From: Spongospora subterranea
Lineage: Eukaryota; Endomyxa; Phytomyxea; Plasmodiophorida; Plasmodiophoridae
Length of the DNA stretch: 28,584 nucleotides
Assembly: GCA_900404475.1 (NCBI GenBank)
Contig: OUQQ01000410.1
Coordinates: forward strand, 4,904 to 33,487
Reading direction: 5' to 3'
The notes under the pieces were generated by a model. The model was given only the letters and a program-made list of their open reading frames with translations. It was not told the origin of the DNA and searched no databases. Numbering within the stretch: position 1 is the stretch's first letter; the number at the start of each line of letters is the position of its first letter. Shown here one piece after another: positions 19,131-28,584 of the stretch. A program made the translations under genes and the position numbers.

Positions 19131-19946
19131 TATTGCCATCTACGGTAAACCCCGGTGCGGCCATCACTATCACTGGGTTATCAACCAGCAATTTGATGAT
19201 CCCTAGCAGTTACGCTTTGAAGCGTTAAGCCAGCCCGGTTTTGTGAAGCATACATGTTTTTGGAGATGATCTGAATGTTCAAGCGTGTTTTTATTGATCA
19301 GTAGTTTTACAGACTTTTCTTGAATGTGGTCGACTGCCAAAAGACACGTTCCTACTAATAATTGAAGGTACAGACATCCTCTTTGTCATACCAATATACA
19401 CGTTTATTGCATCTGAAGCTCTGATACAGATCCACAGTCATGTTGTGAATTAACCCCAGCAGTTGGCATCCTATCCCGTCGATTCTCGTAAGTTCTATAA
19501 AAGAGCTTACCTGTGCCTTTTCAACATCCTAGGACAATCGGTTCGGGTCAAGCTATCTCGTTTTTGTGCTACAAACAATTTGTAGATAGTGACAAAAGCA
19601 TCCGACAATAAATATCAAGACGGTTGAGAGGCAGATAGCCAGTAGAAGGTGAGAAGAAATGGTTTGGCGTTCCGCAGCCAGTTTGCACTTCCCTTCGTGT
19701 ACCAGACAATGCCAAAGCCCATTGGTCAAGGGTACTTGAATTACGCTCAGCTCGTTGGTTGCCGTGGCAGACCGGACGGACACTGATTACCCGACCGATA
19801 TCGTCACTAGTCACTACACCACCTTTGGCACCAGAGGAGCGCGGCTTCAGTGACCCCGTAAGTGTAACAACAGATTTCAGCCGTCGAAAGGTGGTCCAGG
19901 AGCGGCCTTTGCCATTCATTTCATCATTTCATTTCTCCTATCAATT
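19131..19946 (-). other. Weak coding signals, including a possible C-terminal membrane segment at 19553-19783 (-)
   Basis: On the minus strand 19783-19553 ends with a clear hydrophobic span ('SSHLLLAICLSTVLIFIVGC') and a short basic tail, like the C-terminus of a single-pass membrane protein. Its own frame begins at GTG, not ATG, so an upstream exon is needed; an overlapping frame has an ATG at 19919. On the plus strand ~19340-19452 reads 'TFLLIIEGTDILFVIPIYTF' and is followed by an intron-like GTAAGT...CCTAG at 19487-19532. These conflict and I cannot decide between them. The region also contains the promoter of the SWIM-RING gene. Confidence 0.3.
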
Positions 19947-21083
19947 ATGCCTCCAAAGCGAAAGTCCAATGCTGAGGAACAACCGCCGACTCGCAGGTCT
20001 GCCCGGGTCGCGGCCAGGCAACCTGAGGACGCCATACGACAGCAAGCGACGGATACTTCTCGGCTAACGCCAGTGTCCGCTACGTCGTCGACGCGTTCGA
20101 AGAGAGAAGCGGCAGATGAAGGTCATGTTCCAAAAAAGAGAAAATCTTTGAAACCTTCCGCTCCATCCCGTGAAGCAAAGGGAAAAAGGCCCAAAAAACC
20201 ACCTGGAGGGGTTGAACCGAGTTCCCGCATCCAGCGGGCGAAACAGCATCGACTTTTCCTTGTAATTTTATTCCTGTTTCGACTAGGCAAATTGTGAACT
20301 TTTTTTAGGTAGGCAGACGCGATTCAGCTCAGGATCTCGCCGATGACGCACTTGTGTTTGTCGTTATGGGCACCACTGGCAACATTTATTATCCGACTCT
20401 GAGCGCGCACCGTACGATTCGCTGTACGTGCTTTGATCAGCGCGTTCGCAAAGGTGCTAATTTTATACACCCACTTATCAATTTTTGGTTCGTGTGTTAC
20501 TCGAATTTTAACACATCCTTATATTTATATGATTCTCACATTTTACACTTTTTTTACTTTATATGATTATTTATTGGTGGGCATAGGTTTTTGTAAACAC
20601 TTACTATTTGTGCTGCTGCGTGTACTAAGGGTCCCGGAAAGCCATCCTGTGATGGAGCGAAAACACGCCGATCTATCAGCTTCGGAAATGTCGGAGATTT
20701 ACGCCATGTCGCGCGATCGTATCCCCGAGATCAGCGCCATTGCCCCCGGTCACGTCCAGAATGCTTTTACCCTGGCGACTGGGCAACCTGTATCTCTCGA
20801 AGAGGCCCAGGCAAAAACTGTTGCTCAGCGCAGCGCTGAAGGTGATGATTGCCCGATTTGTTTTGAGGAAATGCACGAGAACGAAGAAGATCTGGTTTAC
20901 TGTAAACTGTCCTGTGGTCGTAGCGTTCACTCCATGTGTTTCGCCAACTGGGCTGCCTCAAAACGCAAAGCAGGGGAAGTCGTGACATGCGTTTACTGTC
21001 GGCAACCTTGGGTCTCTGAAGTTGTCGCGCAAGATCGCAAATTTCATCGCAAACGCTTAAATTTGGAATCTTTCGTGGAATAA
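19947..21083 (+). CDS. SWIM- and RING-finger protein (probable E3 ubiquitin ligase), 3 exons
   Basis: Exons 19947-20261, 20309-20453, 20587-21083; introns of 47 and 133 nt (the second is the longest found in this window and very AT-rich). The splice gives 318 aa. Residues 1-105 are basic and Ser/Pro-rich with nuclear-localisation-like clusters ('KRKSNAEEQPPTRRS', 'VPKKRKSLK'). The SWIM zinc site CxCx(n)CxH is at Cys144, Cys146, Cys156, His158 and is split by the second intron, followed by the helix 'LLFVLLRVLRVPESHP'. The RING finger follows with Cys242/Cys245, Cys259 or Cys263, His268/Cys271, Cys288/Cys291. The SWIM-then-RING order with 'VFVVMGTTGNIY' just before the SWIM cysteines matches ZSWIM2-type/SWIM-RING proteins, which act as E3 ligases. 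Unspliced reading destroys the SWIM motif. Substrate unknown. Confidence 0.9.
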
Positions 21084-21400
21084 AGAAAAAAACATCTAAT
21101 AACACCGTTTTGAAGATGAATCGTTGTCGAAAAGTGAAATAACCTCAAATTGTAACCTAAAAGAGTTTCGGGACCTGAATGTTTTGTTGAATGTTAAAAA
21201 ATCAATCTATAGGTTGTCGTTCACCATTGATGCAGTCACTTTTTGGTGGCAACAGATCGAACGCACAACGTAATGATCAGCCGCAAAGGTTTCCACAAAT
21301 CAGGCTTTGCTTGACGTGAGCATCTCTGGCTGTTAAAACACGACCTACCATGGTTAATGAGCGTTGTCATACTGAATCATTGTATTTGAAAAGAGACGTG
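21084..21400. other. Intergenic, no gene seen
   Basis: About 315 nt of AT-rich sequence between the SWIM-RING stop and the stop of the minus-strand two-TM gene (convergent). No open frame of note and no RNA gene seen. Confidence 0.55.
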
Positions 21401-21706
21401 TCATATAATCATATTGGATGAGCCGGACATTAACCTTTCCTCTAGATGCGTATTCTGCGCCAAGAACTGATATACAATTTTGAAATGAGTCCAGACTGTG
21501 TCCAATAGTAAAATAGACGAGCTGAGGCAGAGCGATATCGCGCTAATCCACTCGAACAATGAGTATTGGTCTTTTGCCGCCCTTGAGTGAAACGCTCGGG
21601 GCATGAACGCGGTGGTTATCCCGATTGCCATCCAGCAGAATGATAGTGTCAACGTGCGCCATACCGGAGAGCTAAAAAACTGATCGACCCGGGATATCAC
21701 ACCCAT
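21401..21706 (-). CDS. Small two-TM membrane protein, paralogue A of a divergent pair
   Basis: Unrecognised 101-aa protein starting at ATG 21706 ('MGVISRVDQFFSS'). The frame stays open further upstream, but only with non-ATG starts, and the partner gene supports 21706. Two hydrophobic spans: ~17-36 ('RTLTLSFCWMAIGITTAF') and ~52-69 ('WISAISLCLSSSILLLD'), then the conserved block 'SILLLDTVWTHFKIVYQF' (~64-81) and 'LEERL'. It aligns end to end with the plus-strand neighbour at roughly 40% identity by eye. No signal for a secreted protein; both ends are probably on the same side of the membrane. Confidence 0.75.
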   Translation of the reverse strand: MGVISRVDQFFSSPVWRTLTLSFCWMAIGITTAFMPRAFHSRAAKDQYSLFEWISAISLCLSSSILLLDTVWTHFKIVYQFLAQNTHLEERLMSGSSNMII

Positions 21707-21841
21707 CAAACGCAATAGCCGTCCCACCCGTCGGGAATCGGCTCTTTTATCGGCCGACGATGTGGCTGGCGCTATTCTTTAGGTGGGTATGAATATTTTG
21801 GCTGGAGCTCCGTCATTTCGGTCATTCAGCTAACGATCAAG
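21707..21841. promoter_or_regulatory. Shared bidirectional promoter region of the two-TM pair
   Basis: 135 nt separate the two ATGs of the head-to-head paralogues, so both promoters and 5' leaders must lie here unless they overlap the opposite gene. No clear TATA box in either direction. The region includes GATCGG/CCGAC-like words and a GGAGCTCC palindrome near 21806. Confidence 0.5.
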
Positions 21842-22144
21842 ATGGGCCTAATATCAGGTTTGGATCGGTTTTTCAGCGCGAGCGTTTTCCGATCTCTGTC
21901 GGCGTCGGGTATCCTGTTGGCGTTGGGAGTTGGATTGGCATTTGCTCCACAAGCTCTTAATCTGGATCTTGATAAGCGCGTATACGACGCCAGCGTCTGG
22001 ACCAGCATCGTGACGATATGCAGTGGCGTCTCCATTTTGCTTCTGGACACGATCTGGACCCATTCTAAAATTCTCTACCAGTTCACAACGAGGGATTACC
22101 TTGAGGAACGTCTCTTACCCGGAAACCCCAGCAGGATCGGTTGA
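21842..22144 (+). CDS. Small two-TM membrane protein, paralogue B of a divergent pair
   Basis: Unrecognised 100-aa protein ('MGLISGLDRFFSASVFRSLS'). Two hydrophobic spans (~18-36 and ~53-69), then the signature shared with paralogue A: 'SILLLDTIWTHSKILYQF' and 'LEERLLPGN'. Length, start, both hydrophobic spans and the signature coincide with the minus-strand neighbour, so this is an inverted gene duplication. The variable loop between the spans is 'NLDLDKRVYDAS' here. No known domain comes to mind. Confidence 0.8.
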   Translation: MGLISGLDRFFSASVFRSLSASGILLALGVGLAFAPQALNLDLDKRVYDASVWTSIVTICSGVSILLLDTIWTHSKILYQFTTRDYLEERLLPGNPSRIG

Positions 22145-22243
22145 TTTGCCAACAAAAGTTCAAGATATACTTGTCAATAAAAATCAAATTTTTGTTGGGA
22201 ATTATATTGAAATTGCTGTTGGAGTTTCTCAGTCAGCGTTTCG

Positions 22244-22386
22244 TGTACGACCTGATCGTAGTGAGGTGAACGCGTGTTGCGAAACGCAGGTGCACGACCT
22301 GAACGCAAAGAGGTAGCTCGTGTGTTGTCAATCGCAATTGCACGACCTGAACGCAATAAAGGTAACGCGTGTTGTGAACCATTGAC
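22244..22386. repeat. Three ~47-nt imperfect tandem repeats upstream of the urate oxidase gene
   Basis: Units start at about 22244, 22291 and 22339. Each opens with TGxACGACCTGAxCG and contains an AGGT(G)A..CGCGTGTTG-like second half. Units two and three share the opening TGCACGACCTGAACGCAA exactly. The array ends ~120 nt before the urate oxidase ATG, in the position of an upstream regulatory region. The minus-strand frame through it (22174-22476) reads as a short peptide repeat but has no other support. Confidence 0.8.
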
Positions 22387-22506
22387 GCGTGACCATGGCA
22401 AAAAGAAACGTTGATGACAGCATATTGGTGTATCTATGATTGCTAATTTCAACACGGGCCGGTGCGTGGGTCCCATTTCCTATTTTAATCCGTTCAAAAT
22501 TGTCAA

Positions 22507-23829
22507 ATGACAAATTCCAGGTTTCAGTTGGTGTCGAGTAGCCATGGGAAAAATCGTGTGAGGATCATGCGAGTACGCCGGGCACGTAGTGGTAGGCATG
22601 ATGTGATGGAACTGAGCGTTCGTGTAACCGTTCTTTCCAATGCTGATGCGGCATTTACCGACGGCGATAATTCAGGTATGGTTGCACAGAAGAAAAGCGC
22701 TGGGCGGCGGAAGGCCATTCTGAATACATGTGCTGCTGTGCAGCTGTTGTCCCAACTGATACCATAAAAAACACTATCAACGTGGTTGCGAAGACTTCCA
22801 AGGCGGTTACGGTCGACGATTTCGCTATAGACGTTGCGAAAATGTTCTTGACTAAATACGATGTTATACATCAAGTATGCGTGAATCTCGTCATTAACAC
22901 GGAACATCAGAACACCCTTCTTTCAGATCCGTGTCGAAATTGAATCGTCTCCCTGGAAGCGAGCTGAAGTTGATGGAAAACCTCACTCTCATGGTATCTC
23001 TAACGTGTGCTATATTGGAATTATCGTCATTAAGTGCTATAGGCTTCCTTTGCCAAGGCCCCGAGAACGATTTTGTCGATCTGGTAGCCAAAAAGCCAGG
23101 GTTTGCACTAACGATGTCAAGTGGAATAAAAAATCTGGTGGTCCTCAAGACCACAAAAGTAGGGTGACCTTTTATGGTCAAGAGAGAATTAGATTTTAAA
23201 TTATGACAGTCCGGATTCGAAAAGTTCCACACGTGCAACCATACGACCCTTCCTGAGGTATCTGATCGGCTCTTGGCATCGTCCATAACTGCGCGATGGT
23301 CGTAAGTTTCATCGCGACCGGCTTCAAGTAAACTTCACATATGTGCCATTAGGTGTCAAGGGGATAAGAAAAACATAGATTATGCCTCAGTCAGGAAATC
23401 CGTCAGAAAATCGCTTACAGACACGTTTTTTGGTGATGTCAACACTGGGGTTTACAGTCCCTCTGTGCAAAAAACTGTAAGTTTTTATTTCTGAGAAACA
23501 TATTGCCAAAACCCCTTAGATGCACGAAATGGGCGAACACGTGTTGAAAACCGTAAAAGAAGTTGAAAGAATTTCGTTAGAAATGCGTATGTGATGTTTT
23601 CAAACCCACACGATCTCAAATTGACATTTTCAAACACAGCCAACATTCATTACATCCCGATGGATCTTTCCAAGCTCGGATATAAGGTTTTTCCATTTCA
23701 TGCATCTATCGTCAGTGTGTTTATTCACTGCTTCAGTTCGAAAATGATGTATATCTTCCAACGGATGAGCCACACGGAATAATCGAGATGTCTTTAAGCC
23801 GAAATTCGGCGGTTAGAAGCAGACTTTAA
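22507..23829 (+). CDS. Urate oxidase (uricase), peroxisomal, 9 exons
   Basis: Oxidises urate to 5-hydroxyisourate with O2, in purine breakdown. Exons: 22507-22675, 22744-22874, 22927-22993, 23043-23158, 23210-23301, 23353-23476, 23520-23586, 23640-23686, 23737-23829. The eight GT-AG introns are 43-68 nt and the splice gives 301 aa, the family length. Recognisable sites: Lys15 in 'HGKNRVRI', Thr51-Asp52 in 'AFTDGDNS', 'VVPTDTIKNT', a HxH-type 'HSHGF', 'SGIKNLVVLKTT', 'YSPSVQKT' with Val230-Gln231, and 'PNIHYIPMDLSKLG' with Asn257/His259 (equivalents of Asn254/His256 in Aspergillus uricase). The last three residues are SRL, a PTS1 signal. All family active-site positions I can check are present. 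A naive call would report only fragments. It converges on the subtilase gene with 200 nt between stops. Confidence 0.95.
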
Positions 23830-24029
23830 AGTGCAAACTTGAAATTTCTGAAGTTGTACGTTCTCGATTACGTTTTTGTGTCATAGGCCATGCACTTCGA
23901 GTATATAGTTTGTTGCATCTTTATAAAAATGCTTTAACAGTAACCCATGCTTACGTCCTTTTGCGGCGATGGGCTTTTATATTGCTTTCTGCGACTTATC
24001 TAGCAGAGACTTCTTCTTAGAAAATAATA
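23830..24029. other. Convergent 3' intergenic region
   Basis: 200 nt between the stops of urate oxidase (+) and the subtilase (-). AT-rich; both 3' UTRs and polyadenylation signals must fit here or overlap. No other feature seen. Confidence 0.5.
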
Positions 24030-27000
24030 TCATAATCGTGAAGGAATATCTGAATCCATCAAGATTGTAATTATACTTTGCGATTGTAGCGGTTGTTCTT
24101 CAGCTGATATCTTATGGTCTGTTTGCATATTGCTGCTCGGTTGCTTGATTGCTGATCTTTTCGTTTCACGTGCCGAATGCGTTATGTTCAGAAGACGAAC
24201 GAAACTCAAGATAACTATCAAAATGACCAAAATAGCGACGGCAACCAGTACTATTTTCCGGTTTCCATCCGAAACATTATCGAGCAACGGACCGAACGTC
24301 TTCATAGCGCCAATGTCCCCTCCAGTAGCCCGTAACAGTTGCGTGCAGCTAGCCGATTGTGAAGGGTTCAGCGTCATACTGTAAAATCTCAATTTCGCTA
24401 GGCAAAATGCTGTCTTCTGATTCTGGTTATGTGCAAGGGATATACCACGGTTCATGATCGGCGCGACGATTTTCTCAGAGTCGCCTACTCCGCACGTAAC
24501 AGACGATCCCTGTCCAGTTAGATGGTCTCCCATCCAAATCGTGACACCACCAACTGCTGCACTTATAGTTACCGAGAAAGGAGTCCAGTTTGACAAAGGC
24601 ATAGCTACATCACTTTCACATCTGCCAAAACTGAAATGAAAATCTGCAAAAACAGCATTTGTCGATGCAGCGTACCTGTGGTACCTCCAAGTTTCGCCAT
24701 TGAGAACGGATAAATCGACACGAAGTTGCCCATTTGGCAATATCCACAAACTCGGAAACCCGGCTTGTTCAACGTTGACCTCGGTAATAACTCTTGTGAA
24801 AATGTTAACAGGAGACTTCTCGCGTTCATTGCCAATGAAAATCAATCCTGAGTACGTGAATGCCGCAGAAATACTCATTGTTCCTTGATCGAGTATGGAA
24901 ATGTTTGTCAAAGCAGAATCCAAGACAGCCGGCCCTTGGACTATCGGGATTGCTGATATTGAGCATTTTGTATCTAGCATAGGAATCGGCGGGCAGCGTG
25001 GATCGGCGTCGTTCAATACGGGTGGTAGCCATTCATCGTCCGACCCAATATCAGCAAAGGCTTCAGGTAAAAGCTTTGTTTCTAAACGGAAAGCGGATGG
25101 AGGCAGTGCATGAGGAGCATTAGGATTCAATGACATGATCTGGATCTCGAACAAGCAACTGGATTGATTTTTGACTTTTATGGGCGCGACTAATCCTTGG
25201 TCGACTATGGAGCATCCCGGATATCCACAGCCCTGGCTTGTGTTCCGCCATTGCCATGGAATGGCATCAGTCATGTTAAGCGACATGTCGCGCACGAACA
25301 CTCCAAGGTCAACGTTGCCATGGTCCAATAAAACATTATGGATCAATGATAACTGAATGGAACGATCACCTGACAATTTTACATGGCATGCTTCAAGTCG
25401 GATGACTACAGGTCTTTGGTCCTATTAGAACAGAAAATGTTGGGAGTCAAGTTAGAAAGCGAAGCCGGTCTTTCTTCTACCTGGATCATTAAGGTGTTTA
25501 TATTCTCTGATAAAGTTGCGTTAATGAAAGATTGGGGATCATAAATGACTTGAACGTCAACATTGAACTTTGGGTCAGGTCTTCCCTTTATCAAAAATAC
25601 CCCGATATAAAGCGTTTGGTTTCCGCCTGATAAAGGGACCAACACAGCACTCCTCGCAAGATTGCATGAAACACAGTCCGGTGTGACATCTTTGTCAACA
25701 GGTTGCTTGACAATCGTGGATAAGTCGTTTGAAATAAACAGGTCTAGGTTCGTGGACACATCATCCTATAAATATCATCAGTACCGCCGAACTGAGCTGG
25801 ATATATAATCATACTTCGTCGGGCATCCTGGAAATCGATACCAAAACAGAGGTCGCCTGATACCCGCATAGTCGTCATTATATGGGACGATGATGTTTTT
25901 TTTGCAGTACCTTGCTGTTTGTTGATTTGTTCATGGTATTCACGTAATTAATTGTGAAAAAAACCGGAACTCCATGGGACATTGAGCCGAATGTGGAATT
26001 TCGGCATAGTCCATCGCCGATATCGTTGAGCAGTATTGTTTCCGGCTGAGCGAGTACGGGATACACAGCTTTGGGCGTAACCATTACAGCATCAACGTTA
26101 TCGTCGATTTGGCATAACCGGTTTTCGACTATTGTAAATATTCCTCCAGTCACGACAAGCGAAAATGGCTGCTTGCTGTTTTGTGGAATTTGAGTTGCGT
26201 GCACAAAAACTGCCCACCGTGGCTGCTTCGAAGTTTCACTAGGAATGGAGACCTTTGGCATAAATACTCGTGATTAGCGGAGTACTGTAAGATAAAAGTT
26301 TGATTATTATACTTGTTCAACGTTGTTATAAACATCCCAGTGGTCCTGAAGCTCGCCATCTATTTCACTGTTTCCCTTAATCATTCGAAATTCTCCGAGA
26401 CTAATGTCTTTTATGGATGAGACTTCGACTACCGTCAAATCCAGATTGTTGACGAGAACGTTGCCTACACCAGCTACAGGAGCGGGATCCGTCCAGACTG
26501 AATTTTTTTGAGAAGTATTTGACCTGTTGAAAGACATGAGAACCAACCTAAAGTAACTTTCATCGCGACAGATGCATCTTCACGTTGGAAACAATAGGAC
26601 TTGTGTTCCCCATGAAAAAGGGTGGATGTGTCATCAATATACAATTCGTTTTTTTGGAACGTTAACACTTGATCCAAAGCAACGTGCCCAAACCCTTGAG
26701 TAAATGATGGAATTGTTGAGATCCTGTCGCTCCTATCTTGTCCTAAATTCATTAGCACTGTTGGGAAAAAATCAATCTGGTTATCTTACTATTTGCAGTG
26801 ACAGCACCCAATAAAGGGCGCCCGCTGTTGACCAACATTGCTTTGAGGAGCGCAGAAGTTGGTGTAAACCTGCACGTCGTGTTTCTCACCCCACTAGGAT
26901 ACCAGCCCTGAGTGAAATTATTTCAAATGTAGAAGTAAATGAAATATTTGTCGTTATACATCCATAAAGTACTGCCGAATTAGCGCAGCAGACCCAGCAA

Positions 27001-28584
27001 TTACAGGAGCTGCCATCGAAGTCCCAGACTTGACTACTAAATCTTGCACTGCAGGGCACTGATGAGTAGCAAGATTCTGATCGCTTGTTGCAGAATGTAT
27101 CAATTCGCCAGGAGCCAACACTTCCTAGAGGACGTGAGCTAGTTCTATATGAACAAAACTCTGATTTGTACCGGCTTTATTCGCTGCATATCTGTTACCC
27201 ATGTAAGCAAGTTAAAGCAGTACACCAACGAAAAAGTTACGTGATCGGTCTTGAGCATTATATCCTCCAGAGGGTCCGCGAGAAGAAAAACTAGATACCA
27301 AATCCGGACGGTTTTGTGGAGCGTCTGCCTTCTCGTTTGATTAACGGTGATTTGAAAATATGCAAACTTGTTTCACCTGACGAATAATACGAGCTTGTCG
27401 ATGTTGCCGCGCCAACAGCGATAACGTTTTTTGCAGCTGGAAGAATTTCAGCAAGTTTGAATACAGTTGTTTTGAGACTTACATGCTTGGGTTGTGAGAG
27501 ACATCATTCCATTTGAACCAGAATTCCCAGCTGCGAATACGAAAAGATGATAAGGATTTAGATATGCAGCATTGTCGATTGTGGACGAAAAGTATGAACT
27601 ATAGCTAACAAACTTTCAACATTAGTCTGAAGAGGGGAAAATACCAACCTAGAGTCTGCGTTGCTTCCCCAGGAATTGCAAGATATTCCAGCTTTCTGTG
27701 TTCCTTCATGCTCTTTGACCAAATTGCTGGCACTAGCAATTGTATTGGTAAATTTGTTGACGTCCATTCCTTCCTGCAAACACGCGCACTATCAATTTGA
27801 AGCACAACGATATAAACCTGTGATTACCTTGAAAAACAACTCGTATATTATTAGTTGGGCATCTGGCGCCATTCCTTCATATGCATTCAATGTCGAAGGA
27901 GCAGTTTTGGAACTTCCAGCGACAGTTCCAGCCTGAAGAAACAAAAGGCTCAGAAAAATGATTCTTCCTAACTAGAATCAAACTCACGACGTGGGTACCA
28001 TGGCCGGACTCATCATTATCGCCCATCACGCCATTAGCGTTGTCCTTGATGAACATGACGACTTTAGAGCGATTCCGATAATAAATTCCATCGCTCATTT
28101 CGCTGCCATTTGCCTCACTGAATAAACACGAGTCGATGTCACAGCCGGAGTCTGCAACAATGACGGTTTGTCCTTGACCGCGGATTCCTTTTTCCCATAT
28201 TGGCCTGGATTCAATCGCCTGTAGGCCAAACATCGCCCGAGCACTTGATTGCGTCAATCCGGCAGCCTGGTGATTCAATATCCCCGGGGAATACTCTCGG
28301 CCGATCCAGAGCACACATTTCTCTTTTACAAGCGTCGACACAGCGTTGCGCCGATCTTGAACCGCAACGGCGTCGCTGACGCAGACCCGAACCTTGTTCC
28401 CGACAGCACTAGACCATATCAATCCCCGTGTCTCAACACCAGCGTTCACAAGAATCGTCTTCCAATTGTCGAATGTTCTTTTTGAGCATGACGAATCATG
28501 TGTGATTATGATACATGAAGGGGGTCGCCCATCACTCCTCACGTTACCGTCCGCGTCGAAAACCGCCGTCATAGAGTCGTAGAA
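24030..28584 (-). CDS. Subtilisin-family (S8) serine protease with C-terminal transmembrane anchor; 5' end off the window
   Basis: Predicted type I membrane endopeptidase facing the outside or lumen. Exons in gene order: <28584-27988, 27932-27828, 27773-27649, 27604-27483, 27436-27377, 27324-27241, 27191-27172, 27124-26960, 26907-26790, 26742-26548, 26497-26313, ~26267-25911, 25856-25815, 25765-25481, 25421-24030. This gives 1,283 residues in the window. The triad is complete: Asp in 'VIVADSGCDI' (codon 28150-28152), His in 'SGHGTHV' (28000-28002), Ser in 'GTSMAAP' (27017-27019); the oxyanion Asn is in 'AAGNSG' (27523-27525). Then come 'PEVLAPGE', 'LLKAMLVNSG' and a beta-rich domain ('VTLVWTDPAP', 'NNVEQVFMPK'), then a long Asn/Ser-rich region and a ConA/LamG-like segment. 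A TM helix 'IVLVAVAILVILIVILSF' and a ~50-residue tail end it. Introns are 44-59 nt. The junction at 26312-26268 is GT...GA as read, so a base error or non-canonical splice is likely there. Confidence 0.92.

Noticed and set aside
22524..22907. 127-codon minus-strand open frame
   Set aside because: Antisense to urate oxidase exons 1-2, which carry unmistakable active-site motifs.
24130..25356. Several plus-strand open frames of 61-84 codons
   Set aside because: Shadows of the 464-codon last exon of the subtilase on the minus strand.
1..28584. tRNA, rRNA, CRISPR arrays or bacterial operon features
   Set aside because: None seen by eye on either strand. Genes are spliced and eukaryotic in type, so prokaryotic features are not expected; a tRNAscan/Infernal run would be needed to exclude small RNA genes fully.

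Overview
This window looks like a gene-dense nuclear segment from a small-genome eukaryote. The main evidence is splicing: most genes are cut by many short GT-AG introns, and the junctions I reconstructed give introns of 43-76 nt with one of 133 nt. After removal the reading frames rejoin exactly and restore conserved family motifs. Intergenic gaps are often only 30-250 nt, and neighbouring genes touch or overlap. The gene set (Rab GTPase with a CxC tail, PTS1-tagged urate oxidase, TALE homeodomain, SWIM-RING protein, nucleotide-sugar transporter, MORN protein, Sel1 protein, membrane subtilase) is eukaryotic, but I cannot place the lineage. An early-diverging fungus or another unicellular eukaryote with a compact genome would fit. 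A decayed mariner-like transposase with a 'AVARPRW' core is also present.

Left part (1-6,700): a complete membrane-anchored monoacylglycerol lipase (-) sits downstream of, and overlaps, an unrecognised spliced gene (-). Then come an unrecognised nuclear-type protein (+) and a large alpha-solenoid protein (+). The solenoid gene is interrupted by a single N flanked by an identical 276-nt direct repeat, which is almost certainly an assembly join; collapsing it restores one 668-aa frame.

Middle part (6,700-16,340): a 10-exon MORN-repeat gene (+), an undecided stretch, a TALE homeobox gene (+), a 4-exon TPT/SLC35E3-like transporter (-), a 6-exon Rab24-like GTPase (+) whose stop codon overlaps that of a convergent gene (-), and a Sel1-repeat protein (-).

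Mobile and repeat section (16,340-19,950): a broken mariner-like transposase, a second fragment of the same family in inverse orientation (together a ~210-nt-arm inverted repeat), and a second single-N join between ~498-nt copies that differ at about five sites, suggesting two haplotypes or two element copies joined end to end.

Right part (19,950-28,584): a SWIM-RING protein (+), a head-to-head pair of ~100-aa two-TM paralogues that I do not recognise, a three-unit tandem repeat upstream of a 9-exon urate oxidase ending in SRL, and convergently a >1,280-residue subtilisin-family protease with a C-terminal transmembrane anchor. The protease runs off the right edge.

Intron junctions were read by eye from frame continuity, GT/AG dinucleotides and family motifs. 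No alignment or expression data were available.
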